Part shown: piece after piece, positions 29,334 to 38,941 of the stretch
How the letters are laid out: every line of letters begins with the position of its first letter
How positions within the stretch are numbered: position 1 is the first letter of the stretch
NCBI GenBank assembly: GCA_965223105.1
Contig: OZ244987.1
Span: forward strand, 2,480,001 to 2,544,000
From: JABDMH01 sp965223105
Lineage (GTDB): Bacteria; Bacteroidota; Bacteroidia; Chitinophagales; Saprospiraceae
Length of the DNA stretch: 64,000 bases
Reading direction: 5' to 3'
Made by a program: the position numbers and the translations under genes
Notes under the pieces: model-generated
Told to the model about the DNA's origin: nothing
Database searches by the model: none
The model's input: only the letters and a program-made list of their open reading frames with translations

Positions 29334-30974
29334 GTGAAACGATTTGCTAAAAAGCTCTTTTCATTCAGTACAGCCTGTACCATTAACTTTGTGGTTTTCT
29401 TTATGATGGGACCTTTGTGGGCTCAGCATGAGGAAGTTCCTCATATCCGTACCTTCTCAGGTCTCGTCGATCCGGCTTTTCCATATACTCTACCTGAGCA
29501 GGTTGGAATATCAAGCGTGAAGCTCGATTGGATTGCTAATGAAATTCTCGGCTGGATTGCCAACGGTGAGCTGGTCGGGGCCGAGCTGCTGATGATCAAG
29601 GATGAAAAAACGGTCTTTCACGAAGCCTATGGTTGGAGTGATCGAGAGAGAAAGATCCCAGTGAAACGCAACTCTATCTGGTCGATCAAGTCCATGACAA
29701 AGCCGATCACAGCCGCCGCCATCCTCATGTTGGTAGAAGAGGGCAAACTATCCCTCAACGATCCGGTCAAACAGTTCATTCCTCAATTTGCTGGCGATGA
29801 GAGAACAACTGTTCATCACCTCCTTTGCCATATGAGCGGATTTCATGGCAACCATGGATTGGGAGGTGGTGAGGGAAATTTCCCTTCAGTACGAGAATAC
29901 GTAGCGGACTGGGCTATCGAGGGACCTACTGAGCCTTTCGGACGGTTCAGCTATGCGGATTTCAATTATGCCGCACTGGGTCTCATTGTGGAGAGTGTCT
30001 CCAATCTAACTTTGGATAGTTTCACCAGAGCCAGAATTCTTGAACCGCTTGGATTGAAGGATATGTCAACTGGCTTCTCATCAAATCCGGTATGGCGTGC
30101 CAGACTCAACCCGTGGTATCGATGGAATGAGCGAGCTCAGCATTATGATCTGCGCTGGACCACAAAAGGCAATCACTGGCCTTTCTACGTCGGCAGTTAT
30201 GGTATGTTTAGCACAGCCATGGATTACGCTAAGTTCATGGCTTTTTGGCTAAATGGAGGACACTGGAAGGGTAAGCAATTGTTACGTGCGGAAACAGTGC
30301 AGATGGCCCTTCAACCACATGCTGATGTCGAAGACTCATTTGCCTACGGATATGGGTGGAACCTTGATATGGTGAACAAAGGCTCGCTTTCAGCCTTTTC
30401 ACATGGAGGTGGAGATGGTACCGAGTCCGGAGCATTTCCGGGCGACAATACTATCGTGGTTTTCTTAACTCATTCGCGGTGGGGTCCTTGGGTCGAAGGA
30501 TTTTGGAACCGGGTGGACATGAGCGGAATTTTGGACAATCGCGTAAGCTACGGAATAAATGGCTTTATGGATTGGGTCAGTGAACAAAATCTGACCGAGG
30601 TTGAGATATCGACTGACAGTCGCTCCATGTGTACGGGATCCTACAGCGTTTCAGAACCGGACCGAGTTCTCAGTGAATGGTGGCCTTCTTGGGGAGAACC
30701 TGAGGCACTGTATGTTTGGGATGAAGCAGGACAACTGCATTTACGGGCTGGTAAGCCGGGGCTAAGATCAGGGCGGCGGTTTCATCTCGTACCACTTGGT
30801 GATCATGACTTTGCTCTTGGACGCTATGACGAAGGTAAACTAGAAGCCGTACAGCCTGATTTGAAAATACGATTCCATATCGAGAACAACCTGGCACAAA
30901 CGGTTGAGGTATTCAAAAACGATCAAATAGAGTTTGCTGCTAAACGAGTCCACTCAAAGAAGCCGAGTGAATAA
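29334..30974 (+). CDS. Exported serine hydrolase, beta-lactamase fold (class C-like)
   Basis: A 546-residue exported protein starting at GTG 29334; the signal peptide ends at PLWAQ. The catalytic tetrad is visible as S-x-x-K in SIKSMTKPITAAAI and Tyr-x-Asn-like in YADFNYAALG; HGGGDGTESG probably serves as the third conserved box. The last ~130 residues are an additional domain seen in many esterase EstB/PBP4* type proteins. Likely an esterase or D-aminopeptidase-like enzyme in the periplasm rather than a clinical beta-lactamase. Confidence 0.85.
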   Translation: MKRFAKKLFSFSTACTINFVVFFMMGPLWAQHEEVPHIRTFSGLVDPAFPYTLPEQVGISSVKLDWIANEILGWIANGELVGAELLMIKDEKTVFHEAYGWSDRERKIPVKRNSIWSIKSMTKPITAAAILMLVEEGKLSLNDPVKQFIPQFAGDERTTVHHLLCHMSGFHGNHGLGGGEGNFPSVREYVADWAIEGPTEPFGRFSYADFNYAALGLIVESVSNLTLDSFTRARILEPLGLKDMSTGFSSNPVWRARLNPWYRWNERAQHYDLRWTTKGNHWPFYVGSYGMFSTAMDYAKFMAFWLNGGHWKGKQLLRAETVQMALQPHADVEDSFAYGYGWNLDMVNKGSLSAFSHGGGDGTESGAFPGDNTIVVFLTHSRWGPWVEGFWNRVDMSGILDNRVSYGINGFMDWVSEQNLTEVEISTDSRSMCTGSYSVSEPDRVLSEWWPSWGEPEALYVWDEAGQLHLRAGKPGLRSGRRFHLVPLGDHDFALGRYDEGKLEAVQPDLKIRFHIENNLAQTVEVFKNDQIEFAAKRVHSKKPSE

Positions 30975-31150
30975 TCAAAAAACAGGTGGATTCAAGTGAC
31001 ACCAAACGGGCTTGATCCGTGGTTGTCACATCAAGTATAGTTGGCCTTTTTGCATTCTTATGAGTCCCAGTCAATCTTGGGGCTTCAACCCTAAACGCAG
31101 CCAGACAGGATCTTTGACCGTTAACTAACCGGAACTGACTTAAAAGTAAC

Positions 31151-32782
31151 CTACCCGCCGTCAACCCCAGCATATGGAGGATACTCAAAAGGTACCTTCT
31201 CCCTGGTAACTCGCGGATCGCCAGTCTCCTTTAGTGAATCCATAAGTTGATTTCGCAACTTGTCTTTTATGTCCAGATAGTCAGGATCAGTGGCGAGATT
31301 GTTTATTTGATCAGGATCTTTTCTTACGTCAAACAATTCTTCGGCCGGTCGTTTTCCAAAAGCAAACTGATAATATCGTCCATTCTCGGGATCGTTACGG
31401 TGTGCTACAACCCAGGCTTTGCTTGGACTGGCGTCAAAATCAGCAAAAGCATGGAAAGTGTTGTTGGTCAGTTCATCGATATTGGCAACATATTCATCAT
31501 CAACTACAAGTGGATCACCCATGGGATATCGGTCCGGTTCAAAATTGATAATGTACAGGTAATCTTCCGTCCGGATGGCTCGCTGAGGGTAGGGAAGTTC
31601 TCCGGCTCTGGCTAACCGCACATGCCTTTCCCTGCCCGTGATGACATGATCACGATCAGGTTCGACTTGACCACTTACTTTACTTTGAAGGATTGGCAAT
31701 AAACTGCGGAAGGTTACCTCTGCGGGGATAGGTATATGACCAGCCTCTAAAAAGGTGGGAGCGAGATCTGGTAGTGTTACGAAATCGTCGACGATGCGAT
31801 TTGAGGGAATGACACCAGGCCATCGAGCCATTAAGGCAACCTGTACCCCAAAATCATAAAGGTTACATTTGCCATTTGTCATACCCGGAAATCCATGATC
31901 TCCACTGACGACCAACAACGTGTTGTCAAGCTCATCCATCTCTTCAAGCATGTCCATGATTACTCCTAATCCGGCATCGAATGCGAGTACCTCACCCAAA
32001 TAATCGGCAAAATCTTCCCGAATGGTATCCACATCGGGAAGGAAAGCCGGTATCTTCCCTTCTAGCGCATCTGGATCAATGTCCCAAAGTGCATTTCCCG
32101 AACCATACGTCCATTTGCGATGTACATTGGTGGGGCCCCACCAGTAACAAAATGGTTGATCTTGGTTTCTGGCTTTAAGAAAGGCAGAAAAATTATCTCT
32201 AACCTCTTGGTGCAAAATTGCCTTCGCGGAGTCCAAAGATATCCCATTTTCCGCCATGAATTTTGTGACATTTTGGCTGTAGTTATTGAATTTTGCCTCT
32301 TGTTGATATCGGTTTTTCTTCCCCCCAAAGCCGGCATCTTGAGGTGTTCCTGGTGACCACACTTTATAGGTGTAACCAATATGATATCCGCCTTCCTGCA
32401 ATAGAAGAGGGAATGTGGGTATAGAGTCATCCCAGACGGCACCTTGTAAAATCGCCCCAAGACCGGTGCGGTAAAAGTGCTGGCCTGATAAGAGGCTACT
32501 TCGACAAGGGGTGCATGATGGGGCATTGACAAAGGCATGTTTGAAAAGTACCCCTTCGTGAGCAACGCGATCGATATTGGGCGTTTTGAGCAATGCATTG
32601 ATGGAGTTTGCTCCATCAATTTGACCATAACAACCGGCGTACTTACCCCAGTCGTCGGCAAAGGCAAATAAAATATTTGGTCTCGCCGTTTTGACAGCCT
32701 GATGACCATTACATCCGCTCAAGAGAAGCAAGATCAAGACGAATGTTGACGATGATGGTGTGTAAAGAAATTTGATTGTCAT
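31151..32782 (-). CDS. Sulfatase (type I, formylglycine) lipoprotein
   Basis: Sulfate-ester hydrolase with a lipoprotein signal (lipobox LSGC). The N-terminal metal-site strand reads FAFADDWGKYAGCYG. The sulfatase signature C-x-P-x-R is present as CTPCR in NAPSCTPCRSSLLSGQH; its Cys would be converted to formylglycine. Further motifs: VVSGDHGFPGM and a C-terminal YPQRAIRTEDYLYI. The frame also offers an ATG 12 bp upstream (32794); both give a lipoprotein. No SusC/SusD genes or anaerobic maturase are in the window, so the sulfated substrate is not indicated. Confidence 0.92.
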   Translation of the reverse strand: MTIKFLYTPSSSTFVLILLLLSGCNGHQAVKTARPNILFAFADDWGKYAGCYGQIDGANSINALLKTPNIDRVAHEGVLFKHAFVNAPSCTPCRSSLLSGQHFYRTGLGAILQGAVWDDSIPTFPLLLQEGGYHIGYTYKVWSPGTPQDAGFGGKKNRYQQEAKFNNYSQNVTKFMAENGISLDSAKAILHQEVRDNFSAFLKARNQDQPFCYWWGPTNVHRKWTYGSGNALWDIDPDALEGKIPAFLPDVDTIREDFADYLGEVLAFDAGLGVIMDMLEEMDELDNTLLVVSGDHGFPGMTNGKCNLYDFGVQVALMARWPGVIPSNRIVDDFVTLPDLAPTFLEAGHIPIPAEVTFRSLLPILQSKVSGQVEPDRDHVITGRERHVRLARAGELPYPQRAIRTEDYLYIINFEPDRYPMGDPLVVDDEYVANIDELTNNTFHAFADFDASPSKAWVVAHRNDPENGRYYQFAFGKRPAEELFDVRKDPDQINNLATDPDYLDIKDKLRNQLMDSLKETGDPRVTREKVPFEYPPYAGVDGG

Positions 32783-33231
32783 AAGCTCCCTCATTTGTTT
32801 AAGTCCCTAGGCGAAAAGCTAGTACGCTGTCTACTAAAATATTAGCTATAATTTCCAATTCTTACGCGATTTTCTTCGTTGCAAAGCCTCTCCGTGGCTC
32901 CTACCAAGTCCACTTTTTGCGTCTTCAACTTCATCTAAAATCCTGTTAGAAATTCAATACAAAATCTTAATGGACAGTGTACTACTGTGACGCTCACGAA
33001 TTAGCTAATATCGAAAAAGTAATCTTTAATTTCATTTAGTTGATCTAGTGCCAAAAAGGTGCAATCCGGATTCTTGATGCCGCTACAACCGGTGTTTAGG
33101 TGGATAATACGCATAGCAACGGGCTCTATATGCACCAATGCGGGTAAACAGCGGGATCCTTGTGGGCAGTGCAAATTGGTGGACAGAATCGTATTTTTAG
33201 AGATTTTTAGCGACAAAATTAAACAGGTACC
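32783..33231. other. Intergenic region, no feature recognised
   Basis: About 450 bp between divergent sulfatase and S74 genes. Presumably it holds both promoters. A TATTTTTA box near 33192 is one base off the -7 consensus, and nothing else stands out. Confidence 0.35.
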
Positions 33232-34383
33232 ATGAGGACACAATTCGTGAGCTTTGTATTTGCATTTTTATCATTCAATTTGTTGGCGCAAACGCAAAAA
33301 CTAGATGTTGAAGGGGACTCTAGAATCAACGGTCGCTTAGATTTACTAAAAGGCACCGGAAATACTCTAGCTGGATTTGAAGCCGGAAAAATCATGGGCA
33401 CTCAAGCCCATTCCAACACTTATTTTGGATACCAAGCAGGTGTTTCGGATGCTAATGGTCATGAAAATGCATTTTTTGGCTATCAGGCAGGTTTGAACAA
33501 TGTGGGGAATCAGATGGCTGGTTTTGATACACCGGGAAATCGGAACACTTTCATTGGTCATAGGGCAGGTTCGACCAATGTGTCTGGATTTGATAACTGC
33601 CTAGTGGGATTCAAGGCTGGCGAAGCAACTCTGGAAGACCGCAACGTTTTTGTGGGTGCTTATACCGGTATAGCAAACACCACAGGCGAAAAAAATACCT
33701 ACTTAGGTACTGCTGCCGGTGAGTTCAGTACCAATAGTGAAAATATAATGATTGGTTTTTGGGCCGGTAGAAACAATAATGGATCAAAAAACTGTCTGCT
33801 GGGCACTCAGGCAGGATACAGCGGCGATGGATCTTCTAACGTATTTATTGGTTATCAAGCAGGATTTAACGAATCGGGCAGTAATCTATTATATATCGAA
33901 AATTCCAATTCAGCAGCACCCTTGATCTGGGGAGATTTCTTGAATAATGATGTGCAAATAAATGGAGATCTCTGTTACACTGGTACGTTAAGCATGTGTT
34001 CAGACCTACGATTCAAGAAGAACGTTCGAAAAATTTCCGACCCCTTGTCACGACTACTGAAATTGAAAGGAATCATTCACGAATGGAAACATGAGGAGTT
34101 CCCAAACAAAGTATGGAAGCGTGGGGAGGAATACAGTATCATAGCACAGGAAGTCGAGGCTGAATTCCCGGAATTGGTGAGTGAAGGCAAGGACGGCTAC
34201 AAATATGTCGATTATGTAAAGTTTACTCCCATCTTGATCGAGGTGATAAAGGAGCAGCAGTCAATGATCCAGAATTTAAAGGAGGAGCTTAGTGAATTAA
34301 AGAAGAATGATGCAATTAGAGATGGGGAGCTGGCTCAAATCAAGCGAATGTTGGAAAAGATTTACCCCACCCACAAATCATAG
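33232..34383 (+). CDS. Surface protein with YadA-like repeats and Peptidase_S74 chaperone domain
   Basis: A 383-residue exported protein with a signal peptide ending at LLAQ. Residues ~50-225 hold about nine copies of a ~20-residue repeat with core NxxxGxxAG (NTYFGYQAG, NAFFGYQAG, NTFIGHRAG, NVFIGYQAG), which suggests a trimeric beta-roll or fibre. The C-terminal part (SDLRFKKNVRKI ... YSIIAQEVEAEFPELV ... DYVKFTPILIEVIKEQQ) is the intramolecular chaperone domain of the endosialidase/tail-fibre type, which trimerises the fibre and is then self-cleaved. A coiled-coil tail closes the protein. No T9SS sorting domain is seen. Confidence 0.85.
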   Translation: MRTQFVSFVFAFLSFNLLAQTQKLDVEGDSRINGRLDLLKGTGNTLAGFEAGKIMGTQAHSNTYFGYQAGVSDANGHENAFFGYQAGLNNVGNQMAGFDTPGNRNTFIGHRAGSTNVSGFDNCLVGFKAGEATLEDRNVFVGAYTGIANTTGEKNTYLGTAAGEFSTNSENIMIGFWAGRNNNGSKNCLLGTQAGYSGDGSSNVFIGYQAGFNESGSNLLYIENSNSAAPLIWGDFLNNDVQINGDLCYTGTLSMCSDLRFKKNVRKISDPLSRLLKLKGIIHEWKHEEFPNKVWKRGEEYSIIAQEVEAEFPELVSEGKDGYKYVDYVKFTPILIEVIKEQQSMIQNLKEELSELKKNDAIRDGELAQIKRMLEKIYPTHKS

Positions 34384-35119
34384 GAGAAGAACACTAAACA
34401 AGATATCTCAGAATCAACGTTTTAAGAAGCTCGTCCAATTCCGCACAGACGGTACACATAGTTCGGGTGACGAAATATAGGTATTCGGTTTTGGTGGGGA
34501 CATACAAGTTCGTTGCCGAGATATAGTTCGTCAGATCTGTAAATCTGAGGATGAAATATCCTTATTGATGAAGAGGAAATTCACACCTTCCTAAAAATGC
34601 AGGTACATTCCCAGGGCACTTACCGGTTGCCATACGCTCAAGGGCTCACGTACCGAATGATGCAACTCAGCTGGCTGGATGGTCAGCCATCACGGAAGTG
34701 CCTTCACTAATCCTGTCTGCACCGTGGTCTCGATAAACAGCCCTAACCGAGGAGAAACCAAGGTGTTAAAGGCTGGAGAATCTATCGAGATACCGGTTTG
34801 GATATGAGCCTGTAGGACCGATAGGAAGTATGACTTCATATCTCGTGTTATATTCTGGCTTCATCAGGGTACTTGGATTTAAGAACAAGGAACACTGACT
34901 AACGATTTTAGAATTATGTTTGATTTTTGATTTTATACGTTTTCAACGTTTTCATATTCTTTTGAGCCGTTTCTATGCTTTTTACAACATATTTTGGGAG
35001 GTGATGCGGGTGAGATTCCGCATATCGCAAAAGAGAATGGCAATGATCCTTTCTTCAGCTTCACCCTCCGGGATGGTTTCAAGCTGGAACTTGTTCACTT
35101 CCATTGTATGTTGTTGTAT
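34384..35119. other. Gene-free stretch with decayed coding remnants
   Basis: About 740 bp with no intact gene. It includes a 44-bp exact copy of part of the neighbouring cupin gene (listed separately). Near 34994-35110 the + strand reads as GGDAGEIPHIAKENGNDPFFSF and on, protein-like but without a proper start. This looks like debris of former genes. Confidence 0.45.
34751..34794 (+). repeat. 44-bp exact duplicate of an internal cupin segment
   Basis: Positions 34751-34794 are identical to 35978-36021 inside the cupin gene (GGAGAAACCAAGG ... GAGATACC). The flanks on both sides do not match. It encodes GETKVLKAGESIEI of the cupin fold, so it is probably the remnant of a second cupin copy or of a gene-conversion event. 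Confidence 0.85.
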
Positions 35120-35722
35120 TCATGTTTGTTGTTGATTAAACACTCCCCTCAACATCATGGTCAATCCCCATTTTAGCGATTGTAAGGAATCCTCATCACT
35201 TAGACGGCACACATCCTTGGTGACGATTATCGCTTCAATGCCCATCAAAAGGGTTGCCACATGAGTAAGTTTGTTGATATCGGAGGGCTTTAGATCAACT
35301 TGTATTTCTTCAAATGCCAGTTTCAAAGCACGAATTCTGCGAGCGCCCCTTCTTCCTTCCATTTCATCTGCCGAAATCACCACACTGAGAAACTTTCGAA
35401 AGGCGGCTTCATTATCGAGGGTAAAACGGTTGTAATAGTCCTGTATACTGAGGATCATATCTTGTATGGACTGACCGTCTAATTGCCTTAAGATGGACTC
35501 AGGACTCTGAACATTCAAATCCAAGCCGGCCTCCAGAGACAATACTTCCACATTAGAATAGTACCGGTAAATGGTAGCTCGAGATAGACCGGCTTGCGTA
35601 GCAACGTCCTCCAAGGTAAAATCTTGACCTTCATTTAGAAATCGCTGGGCACTTACCAAAATCCTTTGCTGCGTCTTCAGTTTTTGTTTTTTCCTGCCAG
35701 TATGTAAATATTTTTCATTCAT
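35120..35722 (-). CDS. TetR-family transcriptional regulator
   Basis: A 200-residue repressor. The N-terminal helix-turn-helix is clear (TQQRILVSAQRFLNEG ... TLEDVATQAGLSRATIYRYYSNVE), and the rest is the ligand-binding helical domain. It is divergent from the cupin gene across 72 bp that contain two near-identical palindromes, one overlapping this gene's start codon. The expected circuit is autorepression plus repression of the cupin gene, lifted by an unknown small molecule. Confidence 0.92.
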   Translation of the reverse strand: MNEKYLHTGRKKQKLKTQQRILVSAQRFLNEGQDFTLEDVATQAGLSRATIYRYYSNVEVLSLEAGLDLNVQSPESILRQLDGQSIQDMILSIQDYYNRFTLDNEAAFRKFLSVVISADEMEGRRGARRIRALKLAFEEIQVDLKPSDINKLTHVATLLMGIEAIIVTKDVCRLSDEDSLQSLKWGLTMMLRGVFNQQQT

Positions 35723-35737
35723 GAGACAAATATCTCA
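35722..35737. promoter_or_regulatory. TetR operator O1 (palindrome TGAGA-N6-TCTCA)
   Basis: TGAGACAAATATCTCA, with 5-bp perfect arms and a 6-bp A/T-rich centre. It starts at the last base of the regulator's start codon, so bound protein would block tetR transcription or translation initiation. Confidence 0.75.
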
Positions 35738-35743
35738 TATAAA

Positions 35744-35774
35744 TTGGAATTACTCAAGTATTAATTTATATTTG
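35744..35774 (+). promoter_or_regulatory. Cupin promoter (TTG-N20-TATATTTG)
   Basis: A -33 TTG at 35744-35746 and a perfect Bacteroidota -7 box TATATTTG (TAnnTTTG) at 35767-35774, 20 bp apart. The start of transcription would fall about 35780, inside operator O2, leaving a leader of only about 15 nt before ATG 35795. Confidence 0.65.
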
Positions 35775-35790
35775 TGAGACAAAAATCTCA
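35775..35790. promoter_or_regulatory. TetR operator O2 (palindrome TGAGA-N6-TCTCA)
   Basis: TGAGACAAAAATCTCA differs from O1 at one central base. It abuts the -7 box and covers the expected transcription start of the cupin gene. O1 and O2 centres are 53 bp apart, about five helical turns, so both sites lie on the same DNA face. Confidence 0.75.
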
Positions 35791-35794
35791 TAAA

Positions 35795-36229
35795 ATGAAA
35801 AATTCTAACGCTCTTTGGGTGCTAGGTCATAAGATCACCCCCCATCTGATTTCGGGTGACTATGATTTGGTAACGATTGAAACACCACCCCATGTTGCTG
35901 GACCTCCTCCACACCTTCACCATACCTACACTGAAAGTTTTATCGTCATAGAGGGTGAAATGGAGTTCATGGTAAATGGAGAAACCAAGGTGTTAAAGGC
36001 TGGAGAATCTATCGAGATACCACCCAATACCCTGCACACATTCAGCAATAAGAGTGACCAAACCTGTAAGTGGGTGGATATTCACAGTCCGAAAGGCTTC
36101 ATAGATTTTTTTGCGGCTATTGGAATTCCAGTGGGGGAGGACAACGCACAGGAAAATTCAGTCGCCCCAGCCGTGGTAGAGAAGGTGGTTGAATCAGCTG
36201 CCGATTACGATATGCGGTTAAGCATATGA
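35795..36229 (+). CDS. Cupin domain protein
   Basis: A 144-residue single cupin barrel. Motif 1 is GPPPHLHHTYTESFIVIEGE (metal ligands His, His, Glu) and motif 2 ends with PPNTLHTFSN (His). Such proteins bind a metal and a small ligand, or act as dioxygenases, isomerases or quercetinase-like enzymes. The frame begins at 35774, but ATG 35795 follows the promoter and operator and is preferred. Regulated by the divergent TetR protein, which suggests that it handles or detoxifies a compound sensed by that regulator. Confidence 0.87.
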   Translation: MKNSNALWVLGHKITPHLISGDYDLVTIETPPHVAGPPPHLHHTYTESFIVIEGEMEFMVNGETKVLKAGESIEIPPNTLHTFSNKSDQTCKWVDIHSPKGFIDFFAAIGIPVGEDNAQENSVAPAVVEKVVESAADYDMRLSI

Positions 36230-36671
36230 TTCGAGCACCATCAACTGCCGATTGCCATCGACAAAGTATACCAGAGAAAATGGCATATAACCGCAATCAC
36301 ACCATTTAGTTCTGCTTACAGAGGTCAACCTATGGGGCCGGGTTTTTCTGAGACTATTACTAGCTGGACTAGACTTGTCTAGTACTCTGCTCACTGAGGT
36401 TTTGTGCTGAATTTCTATACGATTTTTTTCAGATGAACGTCAGAACACAGGCAGGGCGGTAGATCCTGGTGAGTTGCTGAGAGGTCACATGTCCCTCAGT
36501 GCTTCCAAAACCGCTTATGTCTCAGACTCTGCGTTCAATCTTCGTCTTTCTTAACAGTAATATTTCACTGTTTAAAAGTTAGCTACATTTACTGTCTAAT
36601 TTCTTGGGGATAGAACAATCCTTGGATCGGATTTCCGGTTTCCAGTGTCGTTTGGATGAATCCTATTATAT
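36230..36671. other. Intergenic region, no feature recognised
   Basis: About 440 bp between the cupin and metallophosphoesterase genes. A short palindrome CTAGACTTGTCTAG is at about 36370. No coding frame, RNA gene or convincing promoter was found. Confidence 0.35.
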
Positions 36672-38900
36672 ATGGAAAGGAGAATATTTTTTAAGAATAT
36701 TGGGTTGGGAATAGGCTCAAGTCTTTTGAATCAGGGTGCAAAAAGTCAACAGCAGGCACCAGCAGTATTCAAATATCCAGGCATCCAGTCACTTGCGGAT
36801 GCAACTAACGAACAAGGTGAAGTAGCCCTGAGACTCGCCTGGCAAAACGATGCCGACCACGATATCGAATTTGATTTACAAATTGAAGTTGAAGGTGGTG
36901 CAAGTTCAACTCGAACGAAATGCTATTTTATTGAACCTCCGGATCAATGCTTTTCACATAATGTATCCCAGAGTCTTCACCTGGATCCAGCCGACGGGGA
37001 TGTTTTGGTAGCTTGGATTCTCCAGGGGACTGAGACAACTTTGGTAAGAGTGCAGACGGGTTCCATAGGAAATCACCAATTCACTTTGGGTGAAGTACTC
37101 AAAAAAGGTGAGTTACAATTTGGAGAGAAAACCAAGTTGACTATTAATCTATTGGGGTACCGGGAAGTTGGTCGAATGACCCTGACGGATTTACATATCC
37201 AAGACCAAGAAAAATTTCGGTTTACAATTATGGCTGATCCGCAAGGAGGAGATCCGAGGATCGACACAAATGATGCCCCGACCCGCATGAAGATTCACAA
37301 TGCCTTTGTGGAGGAGACGGTGAAACGCATTACTGAATTAGATCCTCCTTCACTATTTACCCTCATTCTGGGAGACTTTGTCGACAGTAAAGGCCAGCAA
37401 GGAAATTTCTTGCATATGGAGGATCTGATTAAGCCATTACGCCATCCCATCCTTCTGGAAGTAGGCAACCATGAATCTCCCTATCGGGCAGATTTTACCC
37501 CGGCTTACAACATGACTGATCTCGACAATTTCTTTGCGAGTCAAAAGAGGGTAAACGGTTTGGAAAAGATCTTGTATTCTTTCGATCTTGGGCAGTGGCA
37601 TCTGGTTGTTTGGCCAGATCCGCTTCGTCACAATTTTTGGTCGACACATCCACATTATTTCGATTGGCTTGAAAAGGATTTGGAACACCATAAAGATCGT
37701 TCGGTGATTTTTATGCACCACGTGCCATTGCATCCGATCGGAATCGACCCATTGACTTCCTATGTGGAATCCACTAGTGTAAAGCAATTACTGGTTGACA
37801 TCTTGAGTCGACATGGAAACGTTAAGTTGGTCGTCAGTGGACATGTTCATATCCCTTTAAGGGCTTCACTTAAGACCGCGGTGACTTATCGAGGAATGAA
37901 AATGATCAATTTACCCGCAGCTGGTTTTAGACCGAGGGCTTTTGGTGAACCCGATTTTTTTGGTGGGCCGGAGCAGGGCGTTGGCATCATCGATATCAAT
38001 GGTGGCAAACTCAAGGTTCATTTTCAATCCGTCACTAGAGAATGGTTTACTTATCCAGAAACGTTACCTGACTTTGATGATCATAATTATGCTCTTTGGT
38101 TTCAACAACCCTGGGAGTTGCCAATACAATCTTCTTTGGTCAATGGCGATTTTTTACTCGGATTGGATTCTTGGCATCAACGCTATGTTTATACTGAAGA
38201 TCAAAACCCTTCAAATATTCGGGAGGTCAGAAGCACTTCGGATGGAAAGAAGGCTTTGTACTTGTACAGTCGTAAGCGGGATTATGATACACCAGGCCAG
38301 GATCGTTTGCCCCAACACATCAATCGAATTGTTCAATGTGTTTCACTAGAGGGTAAGAGATTTCCCGAACTTTCATTGACTTACCTGCTGGATGAAACTT
38401 GTTATGATTCCACCAGCTTGAATGGACTTTTTATTTGGTTGGAATGCTATCGACAAGCTCATCAGGTCGCCAATTTGATCTATGCACCGGGTAAAGTCTA
38501 TGGAAGCTTGACCAAGAGATTCGGTAGGCGGCAGCTTGCCGATGTATTATATTTTGATCTGCCGGCAAAGGAAGGTCAATGGCATCAAGTGTCTTTGCCA
38601 TTGGCTAAAGACTTCAAAAGTGCTGATGAGCGAAGTCGAACTTTTCAGGAACTTCACGCCGATAGAATGTTAATCTACCTTGGAACTTGGACGGTAAATG
38701 AAGGCCTGGGGCAAGAAGCAGGCGTTTTTATTCGAGAGATTTTGTTGGCAGAAGGAAATGAAGAAAGTCCGACAACGCCCAAAAAGAGCGACAAGGATAT
38801 CTGGTACAGCAGAATCGACCATGTAGCAGGTGACCACCAATATGCGGATCAAGCATTGGTATATCCTTTCGGTTTACGTGGTGAGAAGTCACCCACTTGA
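36672..38900 (+). CDS. Exported metallophosphoesterase
   Basis: A 742-residue protein with a weak export signal near the N-terminus (MERRIFFKNIGLGIGSSLLNQG). Calcineurin-type metal motifs are complete: ADPQGGDPR, LGDFVDSKGQ, GNHESPY, FMHHVPLHP and SGHVHIPL, spanning residues ~185-400. The N-terminal ~170 residues look like a beta-sandwich; the C-terminal ~250 residues (from WFTYPETLPDF) look like a carbohydrate-binding or jelly-roll type fold. Probably hydrolyses a phosphomonoester or phosphodiester in the periplasm or at the surface; the substrate cannot be named. Confidence 0.86.
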   Translation: MERRIFFKNIGLGIGSSLLNQGAKSQQQAPAVFKYPGIQSLADATNEQGEVALRLAWQNDADHDIEFDLQIEVEGGASSTRTKCYFIEPPDQCFSHNVSQSLHLDPADGDVLVAWILQGTETTLVRVQTGSIGNHQFTLGEVLKKGELQFGEKTKLTINLLGYREVGRMTLTDLHIQDQEKFRFTIMADPQGGDPRIDTNDAPTRMKIHNAFVEETVKRITELDPPSLFTLILGDFVDSKGQQGNFLHMEDLIKPLRHPILLEVGNHESPYRADFTPAYNMTDLDNFFASQKRVNGLEKILYSFDLGQWHLVVWPDPLRHNFWSTHPHYFDWLEKDLEHHKDRSVIFMHHVPLHPIGIDPLTSYVESTSVKQLLVDILSRHGNVKLVVSGHVHIPLRASLKTAVTYRGMKMINLPAAGFRPRAFGEPDFFGGPEQGVGIIDINGGKLKVHFQSVTREWFTYPETLPDFDDHNYALWFQQPWELPIQSSLVNGDFLLGLDSWHQRYVYTEDQNPSNIREVRSTSDGKKALYLYSRKRDYDTPGQDRLPQHINRIVQCVSLEGKRFPELSLTYLLDETCYDSTSLNGLFIWLECYRQAHQVANLIYAPGKVYGSLTKRFGRRQLADVLYFDLPAKEGQWHQVSLPLAKDFKSADERSRTFQELHADRMLIYLGTWTVNEGLGQEAGVFIREILLAEGNEESPTTPKKSDKDIWYSRIDHVAGDHQYADQALVYPFGLRGEKSPT

Positions 38901-38941
38901 CTGCGTCGTCTTAGGCACTCTCTCAAGCCAAATATTCTCTT

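Noticed and set aside
34920..35176. Overlapping short + strand frames before tetR
   Set aside because: Partly overlap the tetR 3' end and have no signal or domain; at best decayed coding sequence, already noted as a remnant.
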